From Lepraria neglecta (taxonomy: Eukaryota; Ascomycota; Lecanoromycetes; Lecanorales; Stereocaulaceae), in assembly GCA_033220425.1 (NCBI GenBank), contig CM065650.1, forward strand, positions 2,914,001 through 2,978,000: DNA of 64,000 nt, read 5' to 3'. Below are positions 50,174 to 63,157 of this stretch, piece after piece; position 1 is the first letter of the stretch; each line of letters begins with the position of its first letter. The notes below the pieces were generated by a model, which did no database searches, was not told the DNA's origin, and was given only the letters and a program-made list of their open reading frames with translations. The translations under genes were made by a program, and so were the position numbers.

Positions 50174-51085
50174 ATGCAACTCACCGCTCTTCTCCTCAGC
50201 ACCGCCGCGGGCTTTGCCAGCGCGCAAATTGTGTTGTAAGCCTCTACCTCCCAGAGTCTGCTCATCCCAAATGTACCTCCAGACTCACCACTGACCTCTC
50301 ACACCAAACAGTAACAACACCACAGACTCCTACATCTGCCCAGCAACCGGCGGCAATTTCTGCGCTGAGCCGTCTTTGAAAATCAACATCATCATTCGAT
50401 GCACTGGCACCGCGGGCCAGCCTGGCAATTGCAATGACAAGTGAGCTCCACCTCCACCTCCACCTCCAAGCCACCCTCACTGCCTGCAAGACTCACGGCT
50501 GACATCCCCACAGTCTGGCTGGCGTCCCACCAGCTGGGCTCAAATCCAACGCACTCTGTAAGCCCCTCGAGCCCTTACACTAATCCTCTACTTCCTCACA
50601 CGCGTCATCCCTCGCATACACCACACGAAGGGTAACGAACCCCAGCTAACCTCCCTCGCTCAGGCTACCAATCCTCCTCCACAGCCGCCAACGCAGCGTG
50701 CTCCCTAAACGGCATCGTCTACCCCGAAACCGGCGGCGCTCCCTTCTCCATCAACGGCACCAACACCACCACTACCACCAACGGCAGCACTTCCGGTTCT
50801 ACTCGCAACCCCAGCTTGACCGCCAGCGCCGTCATTTCCACCGACTATGTTATTGCAGCGGCGCCGTCGGTTCCTCTTTCTGTTCTTCTGATGGCTATGG
50901 TCACCACGGTGGTGGCTCCCTACCCTACTCCTACTCTCATCAATGGCACGAAAGGATTGATCATTGTGAGTGCGACTAGTGGGGTCCCAAAGCCGACTGA
51001 GACTTTCGTTGGTGGTGCAGGAGCATTGGAGGCTGGAGCTTGGGTTCTGCGTGCTGGATTGGTCGCTGCTGCTGTTTTTTTGTAA
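50174..51085 (+). CDS. GPI-anchored Cys-rich cell-wall protein, hypothetical
   Basis: Four exons (50174-50235, 50312-50440, 50514-50557, 50664-51085), all GT-AG, give 218 residues. The start is a signal peptide (MQLTALLLSTAAGFASAQ). A compact domain with six cysteines follows (YICPATGGNFC; IIIRCTGTAGQPGNC; ALCYQ; AACSLNG). Then come an Asn/Thr/Ser-rich linker suited to glycosylation and a C-terminal hydrophobic segment (GAWVLRAGLVAAAVFL) that fits GPI attachment. The domain recalls small Cys-rich surface proteins of Leotiomycetes; its role is unknown but wall-associated by structure. Intron 2 begins with a run of CCTCCA-type repeats. The gene is intact. Confidence 0.8.
50445..50470. repeat. 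Short CTCCAC tandem repeat inside an intron
   Basis: Four or so copies of a 6-base CTCCAC/CCTCCA unit right after the donor of the second intron of the GPI-protein gene. The intron length may vary between strains. Confidence 0.6.
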
Positions 51086-51694
51086 AGGCCAGCAACCGAG
51101 CAGCTGAACGTCGGAAAGGTCGAGAAGAGGTGTGCATTGGGCTATGCTGGTGTGTTAATGGGTGGCAGTGGCGTATGAGATGTTTGTGCTGGAGATACTC
51201 AACAGCAGCGAGCTAGGATAGTGCTTGCACTTACTCAAAAGTTGGCAGGCTCAGTCTTGTCTCTCAGATTAGCAACCGTAGCATAACCAGTCACAATCAT
51301 CCATAACCCCCAACGTGGTCCAATCAATGCAACCAATCGATTCTTCTCAGAGCATCTTCTATGCAATGCTAAATAAGCACAATACTCGCCCGCCGGCAAT
51401 GCTATTTTCTGCTCATAAAACACAAAAAAGACATGTGGGTATATAGGGCGTCCACGCCCGCTTCTTGCAGAAGTAGAAAAAGCGCGCCACCAGTATGCAT
51501 ATGGACATAATGTAAGAGAGACGTCACACCAACCATCCCTAAAATAAGCTCGTGCACTGCACGGCTCTGTTTCCCCAAGAACGCCGCTATTTACATATCC
51601 TCCCGACTTTTCCCTTTTCTTTTTTCTTTTCCTTTTACTTTTCCTATTCCTTTTCTCCCTTTCGTTCGTGCATCGATCCATGGGAATTGGTGAT
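51086..51694. other. Convergent 3' region with polypyrimidine tract
   Basis: The gap between two convergent genes, presumably both 3' untranslated regions. Bases about 51600-51664 are almost only C and T (runs of CTTTT), i.e. A/G-rich in the sense of the kinase transcript, just after its stop. A long minus-strand frame (51235-51681) reads through this tract and looks like chance. Confidence 0.5.
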
Positions 51695-54600
51695 TCATCT
51701 TGAGGACTTGTGAGCCTGCGTGGGGTATTAGTATTGCCTTTCCTCGCTCACTCGTGAAGGATACCTTTAGGCTATTGACTCACCAAACTCGCCGCCGCCG
51801 CCGCTGCTGCCAAATCCTTGCTTACTTTCGGCGTACTCGCTACCTTTGGCAGGGCGCTGCCTTGCACGACGACTCCGTTCATTGTCCGCTTAATACCAGC
51901 TGGGTTATGATTAGGCTGTATTCCCATCATGGTCGAATGTCGTTTCGGGCCTACGATTGAGGCCGCGGCTTTGCTCGGTGATTGACTAGCAGTCGAGACG
52001 TCTCGTGTACGGACAGCTACGCCGTTCTTGAAGCTTGTGGCGGGAGGGTCGGGGAGCGGACGCGTACCGGCTGGTGTCTGAGAGATGGAGCTGTAGCGTT
52101 TGATGGGTGAATTGATAGGGTTTGAGGGAGCAGTACGCGGGTGAGTCGCCGCAGACTTCGAGCTCTTGCCGGTGATGAATTCGTGATGGGTAGCCTCGTC
52201 GGGCTTGAGGCGGCGATCTGAGTCCCAGCGGAGGCAGCGAGTGATGAAATCGAGGAAGGCTTCGTCTTCGCATTTGAGGACTTGCTGGAGAGACTTGGAG
52301 CTTGGTCGCCGCCGCTTGCCCTTCGTGGAGACTGTGATCCGTGGTTTGCCTAAGGAGTCGAAGAAGAGCTTTTTACGGGTAGATTTCTCGATGAGATGTT
52401 TCTCGGGCGGGCCGAAGACTTCCATAATGCAGGCGAGCTGCTCCTGCTCACTCTCACCAGGGAAGATAGGGTACCCGGTAAGAAGCTCCGCAAGTATACA
52501 ACCTAGTGACCACATATCGATTGGCATTCCATAGGTCATGCCAAGGATGACTTCTGGAGAGCGGTAAAAGCGAGACTGAATGTAAGTGTAGACTTTCTCG
52601 TTTTCGAGACAACTGGAACCGAAGTCGATGACCTTAATTTCAGAGCGTGCAGGATGGGCGAGAAGAATGTTCTCGGGCTTCAAGTCACAGTGTATGACTT
52701 TCTTGCTTTTCAACAGGACGAGGCTGCTTAGCATTTGCTTGGCAAAACGCCGTATCAGCTTTAACGAGAACCCTCGGAAGTCGTGGCATTTGATGAACTC
52801 GTAGAGATTCATACCCAGAAGCTCGGTCGAGATACACAGATGGCCACGGAAGTAGAAGCTTTGTGTGAAGCTGACCATGCTGTGCTTATTTTGAGGATCC
52901 TAAGCACGCAATTAGTAAAGTTAGAATTTCTTATTCTTCAGACGAAAGTACTTACCCATTCTCGCAGCTTCTGCAGTATGTCGACTTCGACGAGTGCTTG
53001 CTGATGAAATCGCTTCTTATTCCTGATGATCTTGATAGCCACAAGACCACCTGTCTTATGATCCACGCATCGTACGACTTGTCCAAAGCTGCCTTTTCCG
53101 AGTATATCAACAATCTCATATCGGTAAGCAAGATGATCACCAGTAACGATGTTGTAATCTCCTCGTTCATCATCATACCCAAAGTTAGCCACTTCTGTGC
53201 TCAAGTCTCCAACGTGCTTCTTGGCATCCTGGGTACCACAGAAGTAGATGTCCTTGTAATCGACGATTTCACCTCTTTCGAATATATTCAAATTAGCCAT
53301 TCGGAGCGCTGAGCCAGGAGACACGCGCTCCTTGGCAGTCGCTCTTCGCCTCAATGCATCGACCTCTTTTGCCGCGCTCTCCGTTTCCTTGCGCTTGGAA
53401 GCTAGCCTTTTCATCTCTTCTTCGGCGGACAGATCGTCGCGGTCAAGCTGCGCTTCAATTGTCTTGGCTTCTTTTAAGAAGTCTTTGAGGCTCATAGCAT
53501 TTTGACTCGGTGCCCCTTCGAGATTAGCTCTGGCTGTTCTCTTTGAACCTGGAAATGCCGAGTCTTTTTTGGATGTCTCAACAGCATCCCAAGTACTACT
53601 TCCTGTCCTATCATGCTGCACTTTGCCGCTGGAATTTGGCGTATTTCTGTTGGGCCGGGATTGATTCTGTTGCTGGGATGGGCTTGGGCTCGTAAGCAGT
53701 GGACCGTTCCATGTAGCTGAAGCGGGCAACTTTGGTGGAGGCATATTGTCATGCTTTGGCGGCTTTGGTGGTGGTTCAGCATCTCTTTCTGCGGCTGTTT
53801 GAGCTTTCGAGTTACTTCGCCTCCGTGTCAAGCTTAGCTTTCGGCGAATGGAGTTCCCAATCGAAGGTGTACTGGCATCAACAGAGCTCGGTGTATCCAA
53901 GCTTGACGTATCATCTTTGGATATATTCCTTAGTTTCTGTAAGCGGGGACCCTTCACTTTCGTCGGCTTAGCATCAGCGCCCAAAGTATTAGACTTCTCA
54001 AGGCTATAACCATATTCGCCACTAGGTTTGGGTAGTGAGGAGGAAACAAATGGAGACATAGCGGTCCGGCTAGCGGTAAGAGCATAGGAGTCTTGAGGGG
54101 TTGGTGCCGCAGTACCTGAGCTACTGGCGGCACGATACGACAAGGCTTCTGGCCTTATGTTGTAATGAGAGCTACTACTCCTGACCTGAGCTGACATAGG
54201 CGCATGATCATCCTCATAATAGTTGCTCGAGAAGCTAGCCTTGGAGGCAGTCATCGGTGTCGTCGGCGTCCCTTTGGAGCCATCTTTGGGTGGAGGAGTG
54301 GCAGCGCCTGTTTTAGTATTCGCGAAAGAGCCATCGTACAAAGCCGCAATTTTGGACGCCGTTGGCGTACTCAAGGGGAGGAGATTCAGTGGTGGCAATC
54401 GGAGAGGCTGTAGGTTCCGCCTGTTCGTATTGACGCCTCCGCTCGGTTTCTTCTCTCTTATAGGCTCCTGCTCACTTTCTATGTTCTTCTTGGGACGGCT
54501 TTGTCTCTCGGGTGTAGGGAGCTCGGGATCGAGAGGGGATGGTAGGTCTGCCGAAGTTGATATGCTGTTCAAACTGCTGACCTCAGCCATGCTTGACTTA

Positions 54601-56429
54601 CGAGCAGAAAAGAAAGGCGGTTGGTCGTATTCGGTCTTGGGAGATTCGTAGGCTTTTGGAATAGCAGGAACTGGAGGCACTATTTCGTCATCGCCTAAGG
54701 ATGCATTGTCATTCCGCGTCTTGAGGGTAGGAAGTCGAGAAGTCGAGAAGCTTTGGGAGATGCGTGAGGAGCCGGTGGAGGCTAGAAAAGAACTGTAGCT
54801 CGTCGTTGATGAATTGGAAACGCCTGAGCTGTAGGACTTACGATTCAGATCTGGGGTCGTTCGAGAAGAAGATGGCGTTACGCTTTTTCGTGGGATCATA
54901 GAAGGAGAAGGGACAGATGGGCGCCCAGCGGAATGAAGGGGATCTGGCTGTGGGGTAGGTGGCGTGAAAGGTATGGGTGGTGGATTTGGCATCATGGACA
55001 TTCTTTTCAGCCTACGTGCGTCCGTCGGGCTGATAGTACGTGCCGCCAAGCCTGTGGCATGGGCGCTGTTAGGCATCATAGACACTCGCTTGCTTGACGA
55101 AGGAGTGGTTGTTCTTTGAAGTCTTGGTCTGGCTGGTGAGTGAGTTGTGCTGACTGGGGAATGGATCGTTTCCTCAGGTGTACCCATTGGCGTTGAGAAC
55201 TCTTCACGTGGGGCAATGTTTCTCGGAGGTGGCTGTAGGGACTTTGATTTGTTGTGTCGATTCGATGACTCGAAATTGCCAGCCTGTGCCCCAGAAACGT
55301 TTCGAATGGCCGTGAAGTCTGTTACATCGGACGATTTGGCAGCCTCTCCAAGGCCTGCTTGCGCTAGACTCGGCCTTCCATGCGTTTGGCTCGGTCCAGT
55401 CAGATCCAATGTTAGGATCCCGGGCCCCACAGACTTCCGTGGAGCTCTTGGTACTGCAGAGCCGGACGAAGGGGTTGCAAAATAAGTCTTCCGACGCGCT
55501 CTCGCTGATGCAGATGCTTCTGGAGGCGCCATAGTGCCTATTTCTGTCCTTGCCTGCCCGGCTTGCCTTACAGTGCTATCATGACGACGTATTGAGGAGC
55601 CGTTGAGGCCAATCCGAGAACTAAGTTGTGAGGAGTCAATTGTCTTCGACGGCCCTTTCATCCCAGGCCGCTGTAGGATCGAGTTCGAGCCATTTGCGGT
55701 CCCCGCCAGACTACGACCTGGCTTTGGAAATGAATTGATATCGGGTTCACCGGATCCAATACTAGCGTGGAGATCATCGAAATTTATAGGAGGGAGGAAG
55801 TCGAAAGATTCCGATTCATTGGAGACATCCCGTCTACCGATCGGGGCCGCAGAGGAGAAGCTGAATCTCGAGGAATGGCCAAATGAGGTTGGCCTAGAAT
55901 GTGGCTCTTGCGAGGAGCTAGGCGTAAAGGTCCGTTGTGAGGTTTGCGGATTTGAGAAGCCGTTGTAGGCAAGTCTGGAAATATTAGCTAGATTCATCTG
56001 TAGGAGTCGATGTAGTTCTTGTACCGTTTCGAGGGAGAGGCTTGGAGGGAAGTGGAATTTGGCAGAGCAGCTCTTTGATCCCTGAATGTTTGATCCCTAA
56101 ATGAGGATTGCCTTCGTCGAGTAGCGGGCGGAGGAAAAGGATCAGCCCTCATGCTCGCCGAAGGTGTAGGTTCTGCTGGTCTTGCGGGCGTTGCGCCATT
56201 GGGCGAAGTTTTATGCACTCTCTTTGATGCCCGTCCTTCCCCTGCTACGTGTCAGAAAGCGGCTCCTAGCGGGCTTGTGCAGCTATCCAGTCTGGCGGGT
56301 TCGGGACCTACCACCTGAGCCTGACCCGTTTATGGGTGTAGCATCTAAGGTCCTTGTGTAGCGATTCCAGATAACATTGACACCGTCGCTCTTTCCCAAA
56401 TCCTGTCCAGCTCTTGACGTGGTCTGCAT
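51695..56429 (-). CDS. pom1: Pom1-like DYRK-family protein kinase
   Basis: The secure part has three exons (55997-52956, 52899-51784, 51715-51695), giving 1392 residues if translation starts at 55997. A long Ser/Pro-rich, probably disordered N-terminus is followed by the DYRK homology box (NFGYDDERGDYNIVTGDH) and a kinase domain from about 958 to 1245: ILGKGSFGQVV, VAIKII, catalytic HCDLKPEN (about 1084-1091), DFGSS (1106-1110) and the YTYIQSRFYRSPE activation loop with the DYRK YxY. Pom1 marks cell polarity and cell-size or division-site control at the cortex. The last exon (AHKSSR) is supported by a GTGAGT donor, ACTAATAC branch site and CGCAG acceptor. Upstream, two more exons (56429-56312, and 56244 to about 55998) encode a related-looking N-terminus ending KRYKNYIDSYR. 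Its frame is one base out of register with the main exon, so either the start is 55997 or there is a frame break. Confidence 0.9.
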
Positions 56430-57120
56430 TGTGACTTTTGCGGAGCTAGTCACGGCTGAAAGACCTTCCCCCTAGCTACGTCGGACTGCCAGTTCAGTGG
56501 GTCCAAGTTCTTCAGTTTCGATTCAAACAATTAGGAATCTCGTCCAAGATAAAGGGATTGGCCCGGCATCGTCTCATCATACCCCCATCTTCTTGGGCGT
56601 TTGTAGGCGGAGCTTCGCACCGATAGCCTCACCACTCCAGGCCTACTGAAGTCTCCGTGAAAGCGTTCCCGAGGGCAATCAGGATTGTGAAGATTGTTTT
56701 TGCCCTTTGTAGCGGTACCGCTGTCGCCGTGGGTCGAGAAAGTCGGGTATGCAAGAAAGGGAGCTTTTGTGCTGCAGGGAATCCCGCATACGACGGGAAC
56801 GACAGGGGTAGGAATCCACCACCGCCTAGCAAACGCCTCGACACGCCAACTCAACCACAAGAAACACGTTACACTATTGAGATTTGACGAATTACGTGAT
56901 GAAATTGCTTATTTTATAAAGCCAATCTCACTTCACAGATCGAGCTGATGTGGCATTGTTTCTGCTTCTGTACTGGCGAATCTACAATTTACCATCGGAA
57001 TTTCCGACACATCCACAACACCGTTATTCCCGATAATAGCTTCTAAAGAACACATACCGAGCATTGAGCATTGTGCTTTAAGCTATATCTAGCCTTCCCT
57101 TCGGCCCCGTCCTCTTCGCA
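56430..57120. other. Divergent intergenic region between kinase and coiled-coil genes
   Basis: About 690 bases with the promoters of both flanking genes. Overlapping open frames on both strands (56531-56887) show no family and are taken as chance. Confidence 0.4.
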
Positions 57121-59010
57121 ATGACAGATGTTGACGAGAAAGAGAAGGCGGAGAAGCTCGCAGCAGCGAAGAAACGAGTACGTGTCCGTCTGGAGTACAT
57201 CAGCAGCTCCAATACTGATCACTGCGCTGTTACCAGTTCGAGCAACTGAAGAAGGCAAAAGGCAAGGGCCAAAAGGCCGGGGCCAGCAAGAAGGAGGAAT
57301 CATCACAAACAAAAGAAGAAACCCCTGCTCCAATCGGGGCGGAGCAGGAAGACGAGACTACAGAGCCTCCCCCAGCATCTTCGGAGGACAAGGACGAAGC
57401 GGCCGCCGAGAAGCAATGCAGCGATGAGCCAGAAACACCGGCCAAGCCAGATCACAAACGCCAGCCTTCACTAAGCGTACAGTCCAAGCTGCGGTCGTCC
57501 TCCTTCCGTCGAAGTTCTGTTTCGCAGGGGCCCCTCTCGCCAAACGGTACCAAGTCGCCCGAGCTCCCAGTGCTTTCACCCGATGGTGACTCCGTGAATT
57601 CCATATACCGCAAGCAGGCTGCGCGTCTAGATGAGCTTGAGAAGGAGAACCGACGGCTTGCGAAGGATGCACAGGAAGCCGAGAAGAGATGGAGACATAC
57701 TGAAGAAGAGCTGGAAGAGCTGCGTGAAGCTAGCGGAGAGGTCGCAGAGCTGAAGTCTAGGGCGCAGAAGGCCGATGCGCAGATTGAGGAATTTAACAAG
57801 CTGGTACATCTTCCCATCGATCTACGTGCATTGGCGTGACCAAAGCTCATTACCTGTACAGAAACAAGAAAAAACCTCCCTCCAACGCCAAAACTCCCAA
57901 CTCCAATCCCAATCCTCAAAACGCCACGCCTCCTCTCCCAGCACAGCAAACACCTCCTCCAGTCCCCTATCATCCCTGCAAGCCCAACTCGACTCCAAAA
58001 GCTCAACCATTGAGTCCATGGAAATGGAAATCTCCAACCTGCGCGCCCAACTCGACAAATCCTCTTCTTCATCCTCCACACACTCCGAACAAGTCTCCGC
58101 TCTCGAAGAGAAGCTCGACAGAGCAGAGCGCGCCGCTGGCGCCGCGCAGCGCGAGCTCATTGACGCGAAGAAGAGCTTGGAGCGAGCGAGTGAGAAAGCC
58201 GTCAAGGAAGGCAGCGATAAGACATCCGCGGAGACGAAAATACGGAGTTTAGGGCGGGAGGCAGAGGAGTCGAAGAAGAGTGCTGAGGAATCTATGAAGA
58301 GGGTAGAGACACTAGAGAAGAAACTCGCTGCGTTGACACAGCTACACAAAGATGCTGATGGACGGCGGCAGGCTGGCGAAAGGGAACGTGAGAGGCTGGA
58401 GAAGGAAGCAGCTGATATGAGGAGAAAGTTTGCTGGACTGGAGAACGAGAATCTACGATTACGAGAGGAGAGGGAGAGGGCAAGGAAGAGAGAAGCCACC
58501 GGTGCAGATGACGGAGGGGTGGACGAGCTGGAAGATGAGGAGCGAAGACGCCTGGAGAGCAAAGTCCGAGGCCTCGAAGGTGAAATCTACGAACTACGAC
58601 GAGGCGTCTGGAAACAGAAACGCCGCGAAATAGGCAGTCCAAACTACGAAGACGGTCCGACTTCTCCAGGCTCAAAATTCGACGACATAGACCTCTCAGG
58701 CGGTTCACCAGGATATCGTCGCCAGAGCATGGCAGGCGGCCGGGGCACCAGCTTCTCTAATGTCCTGAGTAGCGGCTTTAGCGCTTTTACCGGAGGAGCA
58801 GGAGCGAAGGATGAGGTCTTCGATGGTGGGGATGATGATTTTGATGAAGATGCGTTTAGGGCGGCGCAGGAGGAGGAGGCGAGGAAGAGGGTTGAGAGGG
58901 TTAGGGAGATTAAGCGGGGGTTGAAGGATTGGGAGGGGTGGAGGATGGATGTTGTTGATGTTAAGGTTGGGGGTGGGGGTGGGGGCGCCGGGGAGATTTT
59001 TGATGTTTGA
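57121..59010 (+). CDS. Long coiled-coil protein ('M protein repeat'-type)
   Basis: Three exons (57121-57177, 57237-57803, 57862-59010), GT-AG, give 590 residues. After a short charged start (TDVDEKEKAEKLAAAKKRFEQLKKAKG) and an acidic/Ser-rich part, residues about 155-420 are one long coiled coil with heptads (AARLDELEKENRRL; EELEELREASGE; ETLEKKLAALTQLHKDAD; NENLRLREERERAR). The C-terminal quarter contains ELRRGVWKQKRREIG, a Gly/Ser region, an acidic patch (DGGDDDFDEDAF) and a conserved-looking end (VREIKRGLKDWEGWRMDVVD...GEIFDV). In other ascomycetes such proteins are often labelled M protein repeat protein, and resemblance to Golgi or vesicle tethers is possible. I cannot give a proven role. 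The gene is intact and divergent from the kinase. Confidence 0.82.
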
Positions 59011-62000
59011 TATTGGATTCTAAAAAATTATACGCAGCTGGAAAGACCTTCAACGCATTTACACTTCAGGCCTAGCGAGTTCTTGAATGCAACATAGGTC
59101 TCTCGTCTCATGTAAGCACTTCCGCAATAGTAAGAATACTGGAATCGCCTTCTCATTCCCACGTGCGAGCCCACCGTAAGAACGTGGTTTAAGAATCTCG
59201 CAACGACGGGGTTTCACAGAGGGTCTTTGCCTGTAAATTATGGAAATTCATCGTTTGAATAATTTTGCAACTGTGAGCTGAGTCTTGAATGCAATACGTG
59301 GGTTTTCTTTGACCACCGCGGGGCAATACCAAGACTCCGGTACAGCATTCTCAGGCTAACTTGGATGCTGGGATATCCTCGATAAAGTCGGGTGTGAAGA
59401 TTTATTTGTACAGCGAGCCCGCAAAGACGATTGCTTTCGCTTGGGCCCAGACTCGTCAGCGACGATAGTGATAAGGGCCAAAGCAAAAACAAAGCGAAAG
59501 AACTTTGAGAGGCTACAAAGTCGGAGACCAAGCTCGCTTTTGGCGTAGTTGTACAAAGTTTGAGAGTTTGATCTAGGCAAATTGAGAGAACTATTCGGGA
59601 GAGGATGAATACCAGAATTAGATCTGATAGTGAAAGCTGATGGTTATTTCCATTGGCAAGTGAGGATGTAAGATGGCTAGATTACTGAGGTGGGATCCGC
59701 GATCGTTGAGAGTCGCGATGGTGACGGGTTGATAAGATTGGATAGAAAGGAAAGTAAAGGCCAAAGAGAAAAGAAAATATATGTTTAGCGAGCGGTGCGC
59801 TAAAAAGAAATGAACGGAGGGGGTTATCGAACGCAGGACGGCAAGGGGCAAAAAAAGAAAACGGAACTTAAGCTCAATCCTACCGCAGGTGATGGAAGGA
59901 AAGGAAGGAACGGGGATGAACTTACAAAGAGCCCTCGGACGGGAAAGCCTGCGAACCTATGTTGGTAAGTCAGGGGAGATTCGTGACAGGATCAATTCCT
60001 GCTCCGATCATTGAACGTAAGGAAGAGATCGTTCACACGCCCTCGCCGGGATTAGTTCACGAGATTCAATACCTTCGATCGGAGAGCCGAACTACACGTC
60101 TGCCCAGAACTGTCTCAGATGCCGTTCTACAGCTCGATTCGAGCGGGAATGCTGGCAGTCTATGTTCATTGGCTTCTGGGCGGGTTTGGGGGGAGAAGGG
60201 GTCCGATGTGAAAGGAAGTCAGACCCGGAGGTCATCGCCCATCGGAACCTGCATCCACATTATGCTGCGGTGTTCTCACTAGTGAATGTTAGCGAGAATT
60301 CGTAGATGGCAATGAGCAATCGCAGTTCGATTGAGCTAAAGTTCCAAGTTATTGGGCCCTTGCTATTTCAGTATGTATCCGGAATATTTGGCGCCACCTC
60401 AGCTCCCTTATCTCACGATGATGATTGCAGCGTAGATAAAATCCAAAAGAGTTGTACCGCACATTATCGTCTTTTGGTATCATCATCAATTTAGTGAAGC
60501 TGCTGATAGATGTGTTTAGTCTTCTCAACTGGAATCTTTGTTTTCACCACTTGCTGTCGGGGTTCTACCAATAATTTTTTCTGTAACTTCAGGGACTGGG
60601 GCTAGACCGTACCTCGTATGGAGCAGGTGAGGTTCCAACAAATTGCTATTTTACCCTCGAGCTTTCCCACTGCCTGCTTTCTTTCCTCCCCGCAACAAGA
60701 GTGGTGCAGCATCCTGGGCTAGAGATCCCATGGCAGACACATATAATTTTGCACACGATCTCAAGCTCATCTCCGGGGTCCAAATAGATCTCAGATCCAA
60801 TGTCAAAGGGTCCGCAATTCAGTGTTTCCGCTAGTCGCTCTCACAGGGTGGAAAATGGTTGGGTCTACCTGCGGAAACACCGGGGTTGCAATTCACGATA
60901 AAGCATGATGAATAGATCACATACACCGCAAACTTAGGCATTAGTCTACGTATGGAGCGACGGCAGCATTCGGCATCACGCAATGACACTTATGATGCGC
61001 AACGGGTCTGGGATTCCCGCCCGAGTGCAGCTTTCTGAAGTCAACGATTTCGCACAAAGGCCTTGGAACGTAGCAGGAAAGATGTCATGGCTACAATCAC
61101 GGTTTGCGATACACTTCGGGTGCCAAGTAGAGAGTGGATTGCTCTTCTAGAATGGATGTTGAAGAGTTCTTCTCCGTTGATGTCAAATGTCTTGGCTCCA
61201 ATTGGCGCCTTACACGCGCGGCTCTAATTTAATTTAGCAAGATGAATTGATCGAAAATGGACGGTACACGCCCAGTCACACTGATACGAAAGGAGTTTTG
61301 TTCATGCTTGTCTCGGACGGAGCATATCTAGTTGAACTCACGAAAATACCCTCGCTTCTGATAAGGCATTATTGGTTCAATCATTGGCCAATGTCGAATC
61401 AACCACTAGGGCTTATCGAGCCTAGAAGACGACCTCAGAGATTGCAGATGCGGCTTGCATAATGCGGAAGAGTTTCAGATCAAAAGCTTGCTGTGGATCA
61501 GGAAGGTTAATAGCTGCCTTCTGCTTCGTACTTTGTGACTGGGAATTATACTGCTAGTTGCACTGCGAGTGAGATTATATTACAGTGTACTGCTCCAACC
61601 CTTACAAGATCACAAGCAGCCCAGGACTATGACGGAAACGAGCTTCCAAATTCTGTGCGCGTCTGCCAAAAAGCGAAGCCACCATCTTCCAGCCACTTGG
61701 GCCCACTTCCAGTGAGATCCTAGCTTTATTCCCGCGTGTCTCATTCCTTCAGCCATCTAGGAAGGGAAGGAACCCAAGTTTTGTGTCATGATGCTCAAAG
61801 CATGATCTTGCTGAGATGTCTGAAGTGATCATCAGGTCGAGTGCCTGTTCCGTGCCCAATTCCTGGCTCAAAGCTCAAAGGATCTCTAGAACACTAGTTC
61901 TCAAGACGCCTGATTCCGCGATAACGACAAAATTTGATGTTTCCGGAATGTCTGAGACTATCTACAAGGTAGTAACAAAGCTGATGCTTGGATGAATATG

Positions 62001-62015
62001 TTCGCTGTGCACAGA
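59011..62015. other. Three-kilobase gene-poor stretch
   Basis: No recognisable gene. Frames such as 59238-59531 minus, 59959-60282 plus and 61247-61462 plus lack family motifs and splice partners. The first few hundred bases after 59010 are the 3' flank of the coiled-coil gene. The remainder marks the return to decayed accessory DNA. Confidence 0.4.
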
Positions 62016-63157
62016 TATAAGGGGTTCAGGCCCCCAGGCTATGGCTCGGAGGACAAGAACAAGCTCAGTCCAGAAGAATTAAGAGCTATCCAAATCAAGG
62101 ACTGATTAGAGTGTTCGGTATCGAAAATGCTTCCACCACAAGCGACAAGGGACACCGTCTCGCTTTCAAGGTATAGGCAAAGAAAAAGATGTCCACTGTG
62201 GGGCCTACGGAGTGGAAGCGCATTGCAGAACTATCAGAGCAGCTCATACTCGATACCGTCGACCGCGAATGTGGATGGTTGGCACCTTTCAGCTTGGATT
62301 GTATGATTCGCAGTGTCTCCCTCAAGATCACACTCTTCGCGCTGTTCGGCATTGATCCTCTCAAAATCGACAACACGGCCATAATGGACACTTCAGCAGC
62401 CATCAATGATCTGTGGGTTGGATCTCAACCGTCAACCTCACCATCAGCATCAAATAAGCGCAAACTCCAGAAGTTTTTAGCCCCGATCTTCCAAGTTGTA
62501 GGAACAGGACTACACAAAAACCCACTGACCTTCATCCTTCCAGCTTACGAAACACTCTGACGGGTCGTCCTCTCTTGCCTGATGGAAGTGAATTTTCGCC
62601 CAGGAGCTTCACCCGCGAGTAGAGAGGAGCTAGAACGTTTTCTTGCTGAGCCCACGAGATCCAATCTCGAACAGCTAGACCCTGATTCGTCTGCCACTGC
62701 AGTGCTAGTAGCTTTTATCGTCAAATAAGCACTCTGCCTTTACACTTCCACGAAGACCGTGTATCGCCGATTCCACATGGAGACCAAAGAGGACTAAGAA
62801 ACCGTCGCGGCGGATATCGAAAAGTGCAACCGCGATCCTACCATCTGGAACCCTGATCCCGAACGCTTTGTGCCCTCAAGATAGAGAAATCTGGACAGTG
62901 GGGTCGAGCAGGCTTTCCTGGCCTTCGGTCGCTCGCCATTCGCTTGCCCGGCACAATCGGATTATGGACCAATGATAGGGGTCTTAGTCGCAGCCTTTGC
63001 CACTCACACGTCGCCTCAGGAATGGACGCACAAAATTCACCGGGTTGGTTCCGCCATTGGGACGGAGTTGGGTAGAGATGAAGCTTTGATCTCTGATCGG
63101 ACGACACATAATGACATTAGGATTTTCAGGAGACGTTATGGGTCTGACGATCCGTAA
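62016..63157 (+). pseudogene. Cytochrome P450, decayed
   Basis: From 62096 the P450 reads in a single frame: GLIRVFGIENA; RLAFKV; WKRIAELSEQLILDTVDREC; SLKITLFALFGIDP; then CNRDPTIWNPDPERFVPSR and the heme-binding region QAFLAFGRSPFACPAQSDYG with its cysteine, followed by MIGVLVAAFA. An upstream piece (KGFRPPGYGSEDKNKLSPEE, 62016-62090) is one frame off. Five in-frame stops interrupt the main frame: TAG 62174, TGA 62558, TAA 62726, TAA 62795 and TAG 62882. There is almost no indel damage, so point mutation was the main cause. A large N-terminal part is missing or unrecognisable. The substrate of the former enzyme is unknown. Confidence 0.7.

Noticed and set aside
51235-51681. 148-residue minus-strand frame rich in Lys and Arg
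   Set aside because: It reads through a polypyrimidine tract just downstream of the kinase stop and is most likely 3' untranslated sequence.
54204-55968. Several plus-strand frames of 70-140 residues
   Set aside because: All lie opposite the long Ser/Pro-rich exon of the Pom1-like kinase gene, where low-complexity codons leave the other strand open by chance.
57452-58562. Long minus-strand Ser/Arg-rich open frames
   Set aside because: They are antisense shadows of the coiled-coil gene, whose plus-strand exons are in phase and protein-like; the Ser-rich text is the reverse of Glu/Lys/Arg codons.
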